Shown in pieces: positions 7,044 through 13,971 of a stretch of DNA of 27,001 nucleotides. Numbering within the stretch: position 1 is the stretch's first letter; each line of letters starts with the position of its first letter. This stretch comes from Candidatus Shapirobacteria bacterium (GTDB taxonomy: Bacteria; Patescibacteriota; Microgenomatia; UBA12405; UBA6130). The stretch spans positions 1 to 27,001 of the forward strand of contig JALTFB010000030.1 in NCBI GenBank assembly GCA_027007615.1. Direction: 5' to 3'. Under the pieces are notes generated by a model that did not search any database, was not told the origin of the DNA, and saw only the letters and a program-made list of their open reading frames with translations. The position numbers were made by a program, and so were the translations under genes.

Positions 7044-7211
7044 ATGGCATGGACTGAGTTGCCCCATTTGGTTCAGGGAGCGGTGATTTTTGTATTTTTC
7101 GGAATTGTCTTCTTGATAGGTGCGTGTGCCATCTGTGGGCTTTTTTCGCCAAAATGGCAAAATTTCTGCTATGGTGATGACGAAAAGCCTCTTGAGAGAG
7201 AAGACGATTAG
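7044..7211 (+). CDS. Small single-span membrane protein (55 aa), function unknown
   Basis: Start ATG 7044 is chosen because AAGGAGAGG (7032-7040) lies 3 bases upstream; the longer GTG start at 7005 would begin inside the leader hairpin. The protein has a short N-terminus (MAWTELPHLV), one strongly hydrophobic helix (about residues 11-34, VIFVFFGIVFLIGACAICG), two cysteines within or after it, and an acidic tail ending DDEKPLEREDD. I do not recognise a family. It sits alone in a unit with the strongest promoter of the window, a folded leader and a branched terminator, which suggests high or tightly regulated expression. The hydrophobic helix plus good ribosome site argue that it is a real gene and not chance, but an RNA-only role for the locus is possible. 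Confidence 0.65.
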   Translation: MAWTELPHLVQGAVIFVFFGIVFLIGACAICGLFSPKWQNFCYGDDEKPLEREDD

Positions 7212-7215
7212 TGCA

Positions 7216-7327
7216 AGAAAAGCCTGAAGGAGGTAGAAGAAAAAAGAGAATTGTTGCCAATGGCAACATTAGTGTAGCAATACACTCCTTTCTTTTTTTC
7301 TTCTTATCTCTCTTCAGGCTTTTTTTT
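7216..7327 (+). terminator. Branched terminator of the microprotein unit
   Basis: Outer stem AAAAGCCTGAAG (7218-7229) with CTTCAGGCTTTT (7312-7323), then GAAGAAAAAAGA (7236-7247) with TCTTTTTTTCTTC (7291-7303). Two small hairpins are inside: GTTGCC-AAT-GGCAAC (7253-7267) and AGTGTA-GCAA-TACACT (7271-7286), the latter with a GNRA-type tetraloop. Eight T (7320-7327) end it. Far more elaborate than a plain terminator. Confidence 0.8.
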
Positions 7328-7396
7328 GGCCAAAAAATATTCCCGTGAATAATCACCATCCTGATTTTTCCCGACAGTTAGTCTACCTGCCACCCC

Positions 7397-7492
7397 GTCA
7401 TCCTGAACTCGTTTCAGGATCTTCAGTGGATGGTTGAGCCAACAATGTAGGTAAAACACTCCCTGAAGATGCTGAGCTAAACTCAGCATGAC
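7397..7492 (+). repeat. Palindromic repeat R1, copy 2
   Basis: GTCATCCTGA to TCAGCATGAC. Hairpin A here is short (ATCCTGAactcgTTTCAGGAT); hairpin B is ATGCTGAgctaaacTCAGCAT. Linker CTTCAGTGGATGGTTGAGCC and CAACAATGTAGG as in other copies. A partial hairpin A lies just upstream (about 7356-7374). Confidence 0.85.
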
Positions 7493-7504
7493 GTAAAGGA
7501 AGAT

Positions 7505-7640
7505 GTCATCCTGATTTTTCCCGACGTCCGCCGGCTGGCGGAGCGAAAAGTTCAGGATCTTCAGTGGATGGTGAACCAACAATGTAGGCAAGACACCCGC
7601 TGGAGATGCTGAACCTTGCCTACGGCAAGATCAGCATGAC
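7505..7640 (+). repeat. Palindromic repeat R1, copy 3
   Basis: Full-length copy: hairpin A with inner TCCGCC-ggct-GGCGGA stem, linker CAACAATGTAGGCAAGACAC, hairpin B ATGCTGA-acc-TTGCC-tac-GGCAA-ga-TCAGCAT, terminal GTCATCCTGA/TCAGCATGAC inverted repeats with one mismatch. Confidence 0.85.
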
Positions 7641-7771
7641 GGAAAGAGATTATGTTGTCAACTCCAGGAGATGCCGAGGTAGGCAACCTCGGGCCTGCCC
7701 CGTCCCGACGTAACGTCGGGACCTTGGGGGATAATTAAACACTTTTGTGCCTGGCTACTCGTTATGATTTA
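7641..7771. other. Intergenic spacer with GC-rich fragments
   Basis: Holds short inverted repeats such as GAGGTaggcaACCTC (about 7675-7689) and CCCGACGtaaCGTCGGG (about 7704-7720). The text resembles modules found inside R1 copies. No gene seen. Confidence 0.5.
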
Positions 7772-7835
7772 TTGCCGGCAATTCCTCAACACCGGGAGAT
7801 GCCTTTGGCAACTCACCGGTGTTTCCCTTGCCGGC
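7772..7835 (+). repeat. Nested-hairpin repeat R2, copy b
   Basis: Same three nested stems as copy a, differing by one base in the apical loop (CCTTT instead of CCCTT). It lies upstream of ileS. Confidence 0.85.
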
Positions 7836-7888
7836 GGATTGAAGCTTAGAGTTTTAAAATTTGGGAAATTGTGATTTGTTTGTTTCTT

Positions 7889-7961
7889 GGTGCTTGTAAT
7901 TTGGAGCTTGTTCGTTAAGGGGAGTTTCATTTTAGCCCTTTTTATATTAGAATAAGAACAA
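7889..7961 (+). promoter_or_regulatory. ileS promoter, near-identical to the leuS promoter
   Basis: Over 79 bp (7889-7967) this equals the minus-strand sequence 16642-16564 with four substitutions and no gaps; the last 31 bp up to ATGGCC are identical. TAGAAT (7948-7953) is exactly 8 bases before the ATG and no Shine-Dalgarno site is present, so a leaderless mRNA is likely. Confidence 0.7.
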
Positions 7962-10946
7962 ATGGCCGGAAAAAAATCCGCTAACCAAAAACAGCCGTTT
8001 GACTTCATCGCCAACGAGCACCGGCTCCTGGACTGGTGGTACCAAAAAGGCGTCGTCCAAAAGTACCTCCACCGCAACAACAAGTCCAAAAAGCGCTTTT
8101 CTTTTCTTGACGGCCCCATCACCGCCAACAACCCCATGGGCGTCCATCATGCTTGGGGACGCACCTTGAAAGATATCTACCAGCGTTACAAGAATATGCA
8201 AGGTTACCGCCAACGGTTCCAAAACGGCTTTGATTGCCAGGGATTATGGGTTGAGGTTGAAGTTGAAAAAGAAAAAGGCTTCCGGAGCAAAAAAGACATC
8301 GAAAAATATGGCATTGGCAAATTCGTCAAGGACTGCAAAGCCCGGGTCCGCAAATATTCGCAAATTCAAACCCAGCAATCAATCCGCCTCGGCTATTTCA
8401 TGGATTGGGACAATTCTTACTACACCATGAGCGAGGAAAACAACTACATGATTTGGCACTTTCTCAAGAAAGCTTGGCAGGAAGGCTTGATTTACAAGGG
8501 CAACGATGCCGTTCCCTGGTGCCCCCGCTGCGGGACAGCCATTTCCCAACAGGAAATCAGCGAGGGGGGTCACCAGCAGCGGACTCACCAGGCAGTCTTC
8601 ATGCGCTTCCCGGTTATCCGCTCCGGCCAACCAGCGGCCAAAAACGAATTCCTTCTCGTTTGGACAACCACTCCCTGGACAATTCCCGCCGACACCCTAG
8701 TCGCCGCCCACCCGGAAATCCAATACGCCCGGGCCACCTGGCAAGGCAACCATTATTGGCTCGCCAAAAAGTTAATCCCGGTTATTTTTGGCCAAAAACT
8801 GACCCCCGAAAAAGTCGTCACCGGCCGGCAGCTGATTGACCAAGAAAAAATCAGCCACTACCAAGCTCCTTTTGAAGAATTGCCAATCATTAAAAAAATG
8901 GCCAAGAATCCACATTTTCATGCCCTGGTTCTTTCTAAAGATTTGGTTAACGAAGAAGAAGGCACCGGCTTGGTCCACATCGTCCCCGGCGCCGGCACCG
9001 AAGACCACCAGTTGGTCAAAAAAGAGTTGGATTGGAGCGACGTCATCTTTCCGGTTGTCGACGAAGAAGGTAGCTATATTGCCGGCTATGGCCCTTTTAG
9101 CGGCAAAAATGCCAAAAAGCACCCCGAGTTGATCATTAACTATCTGCGCCAAAAGGATGGCGGGCGCTACTTTTTCCGCACCCAAGCCTACACCCATCCC
9201 TATCCGGTTTGCTGGCGCTGCGGCACCGAACTCATCTGGCGCTTGGTCGACGAATGGTACATTGCCATGGACAAGAAAACCTCCACCGGCAAAACTTTGC
9301 GCCAACGGATGATTGCCGTCGCCAAGAAAATCCACTGGATTCCCAACTTCGGCCTCAAACGCGAACTAGACTGGCTGAAAAATATGGGCGACTGGATGAT
9401 TTCCAAAAAGCGCTATTGGGGCTTGTCGTTGCCCATTTGGGAATGCCCCCATTGCGGCCATTTTGAAGTTATCGGCTCCCGCGAAGAATTGGAAAAGCAG
9501 GCCGCCAAAGGTTGGGCGGAATTTAACGGCCACTCCCCCCACCGCCCCTGGATTGACGCCGTAAAAATTAAATGCCCCAAATGCGGCCGGCCGATGAGCC
9601 GCATTAAAGATGTTGGCAACCCCTGGCTTGATGCCGGCATTGTTCCTTTTTCCACCCTGATCGACCCCAAAACTAAAAAAGTCAGCTATTTGGGCGACAA
9701 AAAATATTGGCGGCAGTGGTTCCCGGCCGATTTAGTCTTGGAGTGCTTCCCGGGCCAATTCCGCAACTGGTTCTATTCCCTCATCGCCATGGCCACCCTT
9801 TTGGAAGATACCAATCCCTACCTCACCCTCCTCGGCCACGCCCTTGTCCGCGACGAAAAGGGCGAGGAAATGCACAAAAGCAAAAAGAACGCCATTTGGT
9901 TTGACGACGGCGCCGAGAAAATGGGCGTCGATACCATGCGCTGGCTTTACGCCCGGCAAAAACCCGAATTCAACCTCAACTTCGGCTACCGGGTTGCCGA
10001 TGAAGTCCGCCGCCAATTCCTGCTCCCCTATTGGAATAGTTTCCGCTTTTTCCAAACCTACGCCCAGATAAGCGATTTCCAATCCCAAAAAAACTTCCGG
10101 CCCGAGGGGGCCTTGGACCGCTGGATCCTCTCCCGATTGGAATCAACTAAAAAAACCGTTGCCGCCCGGATAAACCGCTACCGCCACCAAGAGGCCGCCG
10201 CGGCCATTGAAGAATTCATCGGCGACCTTTCCAATTGGTACATTCGCCGCAGCCGGGAACGGGCCAATCCCCTTTTGGGTTCGGCCAAGGACCGCCGCGC
10301 CTGTCTGAACACGCTTTACTACGCCTTGGAGCAGTTGAGCCTTATTTTGACACCCTTTATCCCCTTCTTGGCGGAAACCGTTTGGCAGGGCCTCCACCGC
10401 CTCCAGGAGCCGGCTTTAAATCCCACAGATTGGCCGCCGGAGAGCTCAATCCACCTTCAAAATTGGCCCGCGGCGCGAGCAGAGCTTATTAAGCCCGAAT
10501 TGGAAAAGCAAATGGCCGCGGTTCGGGAAATCGTCAGCCTTGGCCACGCTCTCCGCAAGAAAAAACAAATTAAATTGCGCCAGCCGTTGAAAACGTTCCA
10601 ATGTTTCTGCCCGCCGGCCAGCCAAACGTTCAAAAAAGAAGCCCAGCTGATTGACTTAATTAAACAAGAGCTAAACGTCAAGGAGGTTGAAATCAAGCCG
10701 GGCCGGGGCCAGCCGGAAGCCAAATTGGACACCCGAATTACCCCTGAACTGGCGGCGGAAGGCCGGGCGCGAGAGCTTATCCATGAAATCCAGATTTTGC
10801 GCCGCCGGGCCGGATTGGGCTTGGAAGATAAAATCAGCATTGCCGCTCCCGATTGGCCTCGAAAATGGGAAAAGGAAATTCTTGCCCGCACCAACGCCAC
10901 GGTGATTCGCAAATCTGATCATCTAGACATCCGCCCGAGGCCCTAG
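7962..10946 (+). CDS. ileS: Isoleucyl-tRNA synthetase
   Basis: 994 residues, class I synthetase that charges tRNA-Ile in the cytoplasm. The HIGH-equivalent is GVHHAWG (60-66) in the context GPITANNPMGVHHAWG; this variant, with an N-terminal NGFDCQGLWVEVEVEKE segment, is a recognised IleRS subtype. The KMSKS-equivalent is MHKSK (about 637-641). CP1 editing region carries WTTTPWTIPADT. CxxC pairs (CPRCG, CWRCG, CPHCG, CPKCG) suggest bound zinc. The C-terminal anticodon-binding region includes SRERANP and a LIHEIQxLRRxAGL-like end, short compared with E. coli IleRS. Upstream is a promoter almost identical to that of leuS. No ribosome site; the ATG is set by the TAGAAT-N8 spacing and by family similarity. 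Downstream it converges with tyrS across a repeat-filled gap. Confidence 0.96.
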   Translation: MAGKKSANQKQPFDFIANEHRLLDWWYQKGVVQKYLHRNNKSKKRFSFLDGPITANNPMGVHHAWGRTLKDIYQRYKNMQGYRQRFQNGFDCQGLWVEVEVEKEKGFRSKKDIEKYGIGKFVKDCKARVRKYSQIQTQQSIRLGYFMDWDNSYYTMSEENNYMIWHFLKKAWQEGLIYKGNDAVPWCPRCGTAISQQEISEGGHQQRTHQAVFMRFPVIRSGQPAAKNEFLLVWTTTPWTIPADTLVAAHPEIQYARATWQGNHYWLAKKLIPVIFGQKLTPEKVVTGRQLIDQEKISHYQAPFEELPIIKKMAKNPHFHALVLSKDLVNEEEGTGLVHIVPGAGTEDHQLVKKELDWSDVIFPVVDEEGSYIAGYGPFSGKNAKKHPELIINYLRQKDGGRYFFRTQAYTHPYPVCWRCGTELIWRLVDEWYIAMDKKTSTGKTLRQRMIAVAKKIHWIPNFGLKRELDWLKNMGDWMISKKRYWGLSLPIWECPHCGHFEVIGSREELEKQAAKGWAEFNGHSPHRPWIDAVKIKCPKCGRPMSRIKDVGNPWLDAGIVPFSTLIDPKTKKVSYLGDKKYWRQWFPADLVLECFPGQFRNWFYSLIAMATLLEDTNPYLTLLGHALVRDEKGEEMHKSKKNAIWFDDGAEKMGVDTMRWLYARQKPEFNLNFGYRVADEVRRQFLLPYWNSFRFFQTYAQISDFQSQKNFRPEGALDRWILSRLESTKKTVAARINRYRHQEAAAAIEEFIGDLSNWYIRRSRERANPLLGSAKDRRACLNTLYYALEQLSLILTPFIPFLAETVWQGLHRLQEPALNPTDWPPESSIHLQNWPAARAELIKPELEKQMAAVREIVSLGHALRKKKQIKLRQPLKTFQCFCPPASQTFKKEAQLIDLIKQELNVKEVEIKPGRGQPEAKLDTRITPELAAEGRARELIHEIQILRRRAGLGLEDKISIAAPDWPRKWEKEILARTNATVIRKSDHLDIRPRP

Positions 10947-11143
10947 AACCAGCCATTTGCCAATCCCAAAAACTGCCCAAGCAGGCAACTTAAGACATCT
11001 AGTAATGCGCTGCTAAAATAGAACTGATGAGAAAAACGCGCCATCTCATGCTTACCGGTATATTTTGTCATCCTGTCCGCCGGCTGGCGGATTAGAGATT
11101 AGAGCTTGGAACTTAGAACTTAGAACTTGGAACTTTGTAATTC
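10947..11143. other. Intergenic spacer after ileS
   Basis: No gene and no clear terminator. CCGCCggctGGCGG (about 11078-11091) is a short hairpin also found inside R1 hairpin A. AACTTAGAACTTGGAACTT words occupy 11097-11137. Confidence 0.5.
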
Positions 11144-11304
11144 GTCATCCTGATTTTTCGACGAAGGCGAAAAGTTCAGGATCTTCAGTATGAGTATGAC
11201 AACCCCCGGGGTTGTCAGGCACAACAACCCCGGGGGTTGATTTGCAAGTCGGACGCCCAGTTGAAGATGCTGATCCCCCGATTTCATCGGGGAATCAGCA
11301 TGAC
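11144..11304 (+). repeat. Palindromic repeat R1, copy 4, with CCCCGGGG stem-loop
   Basis: Hairpin A ATCCTGA-TTTTTCG/CGAAAAG-TTCAGGAT. The linker is replaced by a long perfect stem CAACCCCCGGGGTTGT / ACAACCCCGGGGGTTG (about 11200-11240); each arm is itself palindromic. Hairpin B is ATGCTGAT-CCCCGAT / ATCGGGG-ATCAGCAT. Confidence 0.8.
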
Positions 11305-11370
11305 CGACTAAGTTCCTGTTTGGAATTTGGTCCGCCATCCGCCAGCCGGCGGAGGCGGATTGGAATTTGC

Positions 11371-11401
11371 CTGCCCCTACCGAAGGGGGGTTTGTTTCTT
11401 G
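11371..11401 (+). repeat. 31-bp repeat R4, copy 1
   Basis: CTGCCCCTACCGAAGG + GGGGTTTGTTTCTTG is present here, just downstream of tyrS, and inverted at 16662-16692 upstream of leuS. Confidence 0.7.
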
Positions 11402-11419
11402 GAATTTGTAATTTGAGAT

Positions 11420-12625
11420 TTAAGCTTTTATTTTCACCCGCCGAATCGAAGTCGCTTTCTTGCCCACCTGTACCGTGAAATCATTCCGCAAAACCATTTT
11501 TCCATCATCAATTTTCTTGCCATCAATCTTCACTCCGCCCTGCTGAATCAAGCGCCGGGCCGCTTTTTTACTCTTAGCCAAACCCGCTTCTACCAAAACA
11601 TCCGTTACCATAACCCCGTTTTTACCGGCGGCGATCTCCACTGCCGGCGCGTTTTCAGGCTTATGATTTTTATAAGCTCTCCTCGCCTTTTTTGCCTCTT
11701 CAGGATTCGCCAACTCGGACACGATCGTCTCCGCCAAGTCCTCTTTTATCTCCAACGGGTTCGCCCCTTGGGCCAATTTCTCTTTTACCGCGGCCACCTT
11801 CTCCATCGGCACCCGCGTGCAAAGCTCAAAGCCCAAAGCAATTATGCCATCAGGCCAAAGCATCACTTTCTGGAACATCTCCAACGGGCTATCGCTCAGC
11901 CAAAGGATTTCCTCTTTCTTCCCCCTGGTTTTACCGACTTTTTCCCCCTCTTTATCAGCCAGCAGCTTACCGGCCAAAACATATTTTTGCTTACCCAAAT
12001 GGCGGCGGACCATATCGGCGCCCACCAGCATATTGAATATTTGGTCGCTGCCCCCCACCTCCACATCAATCCCCATTGCCACCGAATCGTAAGCCTGCAT
12101 TAAAGGATAAAGGAATTCATGCAATCCAATCGGCTTATTACTCTTTATCCTTTCCTGGAACATGCTCCGCTTGATCATTTGCTGGACTGTCAATTCCGCC
12201 GCTAATTCCACCACGTCCGCAAACGTCAATTTTGACAGCCATTTACTGTTATATTTCAGTTTTAGGGAATCGGTGTCCAAAATTTTGCCAGCCTGGACCA
12301 GGTAATCCTTGGCGTTTTCCAAAACTTGCTCGCGGGTCAGCTTAACCCGCGTCGCTTTCTTGTCAGTGGGATCGCCAATCATGCCGGTAAAATCCCCTAT
12401 CAAAAGAATCACCTCATGGCCTAGGTCTTGGAAGCGGCGCAGCTTGTGGAGTTGGACTACATGGCCGATATGCAGCGATTTGCCGGTCGGATCAATTCCC
12501 ATATATATTTTCAATCGCCGGCCGGAACGAAGCTCTTTGCCTAACGCCTCTTTTGAAGGATAAACTTGCTCCACTCCCCTCGTTAACAACTCTTCAACGG
12601 GGTCCATCGCCTTTTTAGCCGCCAT
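11420..12625 (-). CDS. tyrS: Tyrosyl-tRNA synthetase
   Basis: 401 residues, class I synthetase for tRNA-Tyr. HIGH is intact (LHIGH, 51-55) after YMGIDPTGKS; the KMSKS loop reads KVGKTRG (229-235), a normal TyrRS variant. The tyrosine site shows MQAYDSVAMGIDVEVGGSDQ (from residue 175). An S4 RNA-binding domain follows at about 340-400 (VTDVLVEAGLAKSKKAARRL). Start ATG 12625-12623 follows a perfect TATAAT by 12 bases, so the leader is only about 5 bases with no ribosome site. Monocistronic; converges with ileS. Confidence 0.97.
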   Translation of the reverse strand: MAAKKAMDPVEELLTRGVEQVYPSKEALGKELRSGRRLKIYMGIDPTGKSLHIGHVVQLHKLRRFQDLGHEVILLIGDFTGMIGDPTDKKATRVKLTREQVLENAKDYLVQAGKILDTDSLKLKYNSKWLSKLTFADVVELAAELTVQQMIKRSMFQERIKSNKPIGLHEFLYPLMQAYDSVAMGIDVEVGGSDQIFNMLVGADMVRRHLGKQKYVLAGKLLADKEGEKVGKTRGKKEEILWLSDSPLEMFQKVMLWPDGIIALGFELCTRVPMEKVAAVKEKLAQGANPLEIKEDLAETIVSELANPEEAKKARRAYKNHKPENAPAVEIAAGKNGVMVTDVLVEAGLAKSKKAARRLIQQGGVKIDGKKIDDGKMVLRNDFTVQVGKKATSIRRVKIKA

Positions 12626-12637
12626 TTTCTATGGCCC

Positions 12638-12646
12638 ATTATAGCA
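12638..12646 (-). promoter_or_regulatory. tyrS extended -10 promoter
   Basis: TGC-TATAAT on the minus strand in the context AACCGTGCTATAAT, matching 13 of 14 bases of the GHKL-gene promoter element. No convincing -35. Confidence 0.65.
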
Positions 12647-12685
12647 CGGTTTTCTGGCAACCTTAGGAAACAACTAACAATAAAC

Positions 12686-12752
12686 TTGCCGGCAAGGGAA
12701 ACACCGGTGAGTTGCCAAAGGCATCTCCCGGTGTTGAGGAATTGCCGGCAAG
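12686..12752 (-). repeat. Nested-hairpin repeat R2, copy c
   Basis: Inverted relative to copies a, b and d. Flanked on the right by AAGAATATTTAGTCATT (the complement of the left flank of copy a) and on the left by a CAACTAACAATAAAC tract, so the repeated unit is larger than the hairpin, about 110 bp. Confidence 0.85.
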
Positions 12753-12809
12753 AAGAATATTTAGTCATTAGAACTTAGAGCTTGGAGCTTAGAACTTGGT
12801 ATTCACCTC

Positions 12810-12936
12810 GTCATCCTGATTTTTCCCGACGGATAGTCGGGGAAAGTTCAGGATCTTCAGTGGATGGTGAACCAACAATGTAGACAAGACACCCGCTGGA
12901 GATGCTGAACCTTGCCTACGGCAAGATCAGCATGAC
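12810..12936 (+). repeat. Palindromic repeat R1, copy 5
   Basis: Hairpin A contains CCCGAC-ggata-GTCGGG; linker and hairpin B are near-identical to copy 3. A lone hairpin B end (ATCAGCATGAC) follows at about 12966-12976. Confidence 0.85.
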
Positions 12937-13004
12937 GGAAGGAGAAGTTTGGCGAACATCGCAAGATCAGCATGACAATGGAGGGTGAAGTGCGTTGTAG
13001 AGAT

Positions 13005-13141
13005 GTCATCCTGATTTTTCCCGACGTCCGCCGGCTGGCGGAGCGGGAAAAGTTCAGGATCTTCAGCATGAGTATGACAACCCCCAGGGTTATCAGGCAC
13101 GACAACCCCCGGGGTTAACCTACCCGCCCCTTGGAGATGCT
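13005..13141 (+). repeat. Palindromic repeat R1, copy 6 (truncated end)
   Basis: Hairpin A is TTTTCCCG-acg-TCCGCC-ggct-GGCGGA-g-CGGGAAAA. The linker holds a damaged version of the CCCCGGGG stem-loop seen in copy 4. Hairpin B stops after GGAGATGCT, so the right end is lost. Confidence 0.75.
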
Positions 13142-13167
13142 AAGAAAAGCCAAAAACCCAATCTATC

Positions 13168-13229
13168 GCCGGCAATTCCTCAACACCGGGAGATGCCTTT
13201 GGCAACTCACCGGTGTTTCTCTTGCCGGC
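13168..13229 (+). repeat. Nested-hairpin repeat R2, copy d
   Basis: Same nested stems; one substitution near the end (TTTCTC for TTTCCC). Lies immediately downstream of mpg. With copy c it brackets the R1 block 12753-13167 as inverted repeats. Confidence 0.85.
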
Positions 13230-13250
13230 TGGCAAATTGAAATTTGCAAC

Positions 13251-13766
13251 CTAATCGTCGGAAATCTTAAACCTAAGCAATTTATCTTTCCATTCCCCGG
13301 CATAGTCAACACCGACGCGGGGCAGGCGGAGAATGCGATCGGGATGAATTATCTTACCGGCCTCAATCCAAAGACCGCTTTCCTTATCGGCCCGCCGGCC
13401 ATTGAAGCTTTTATCTATTTCCAAAGCTTTTGCCAGCCGCCCCGGCCCCTCAATCCCCTCAACTCCCCGCAGCAAAACCGCCTGGGGATCACCTTCCGGC
13501 GCCGTTACCAAATTAAGCATCCGGTGCATTCCGTAAACCAAATAAACATACCAATGCCCCGGCGGCCCGTACATTACCTCCGTCCGCGCCGTCCGCCCGT
13601 GCCAGGAATGGCAAGCCCTGTCTTTCTCGCCAGCATAAGCCTCCACTTCGGTTATCAAATATTTCCCCACCCGGCCATTGTTATAACGCCGGCAAAGGTA
13701 TTGTCCCAAAAGCAAAGGAGCCACTTTATCAGCCGGCAAGGAAAAGTCCAAAAATTCATCATCCAC
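13251..13766 (-). CDS. mpg: 3-methyladenine DNA glycosylase (AAG/Mpg family)
   Basis: 171 residues, slightly short for the family. It removes alkylated purines from DNA. Family hallmarks are visible: the active-site strand ITEVEAYAGEKDRACHS with the catalytic Glu at about residue 42, GRTART, and MYGPPGHWYVYLVYGMH (65-81). PQAVLLRGVEGI and GPGRLAKAL are the usual later motifs. The start is GTG 13766-13764: a perfect TATAAT (13780-13775) is exactly 8 bases upstream, the spacing seen at other genes here, so the mRNA is probably leaderless. Nearby genes are tyrS and leuS, all transcribed separately. Confidence 0.95.
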   Translation of the reverse strand: MDDEFLDFSLPADKVAPLLLGQYLCRRYNNGRVGKYLITEVEAYAGEKDRACHSWHGRTARTEVMYGPPGHWYVYLVYGMHRMLNLVTAPEGDPQAVLLRGVEGIEGPGRLAKALEIDKSFNGRRADKESGLWIEAGKIIHPDRILRLPRVGVDYAGEWKDKLLRFKISDD

Positions 13767-13774
13767 AACGCCCC

Positions 13775-13780
13775 ATTATA
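13775..13780 (-). promoter_or_regulatory. mpg -10 element, leaderless start
   Basis: TATAAT with an 8-base gap to the GTG start codon. No consensus -35 at 16-18 bp. Confidence 0.6.
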
Positions 13781-13862
13781 CCCTCTTTACCAACTACCAT
13801 TCACAACAAACAATTTTGCCATTTATTTTTGTATAAATTTGAACCTAAGATTTCGCCATTTA

Positions 13863-13917
13863 CCAGAGGTTGCCTACTTGGGCAACCTCTAAGGTTGACA
13901 ACATAGGCAACCTTTGG
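13863..13917. repeat. Inverted AGGTTGCC repeats after leuS
   Basis: AGGTTGCC-tactt-GGGCAACCT forms a strong hairpin and a second AGGTTG...GCAACCT overlaps it. No run of T follows on the minus strand, so a role in ending the leuS transcript is uncertain. TAGGCAACCT words also occur near 7680. Confidence 0.55.
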
Positions 13918-13971
13918 AAGTCAGGATATAAAAATTCGCTCAGAGGAATTGTGGCACAATAGGACGGATAG

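Noticed and set aside
7304..7591. 95-codon minus-strand ORF
   Set aside because: It translates R1 repeat sequence; the same peptide words (HPLKILNF and similar) appear in frames through other R1 copies, which shows a repeat artefact.
7397..7640. Repeats considered as a CRISPR array
   Set aside because: Two copies only in tandem, unequal spacing, long internal palindromes and copies scattered over 24 kb; no cas genes.
13131..13892. 253-codon plus-strand ORF
   Set aside because: It is antisense to mpg, whose protein is clearly recognisable, and begins inside R1/R2 repeat sequence.
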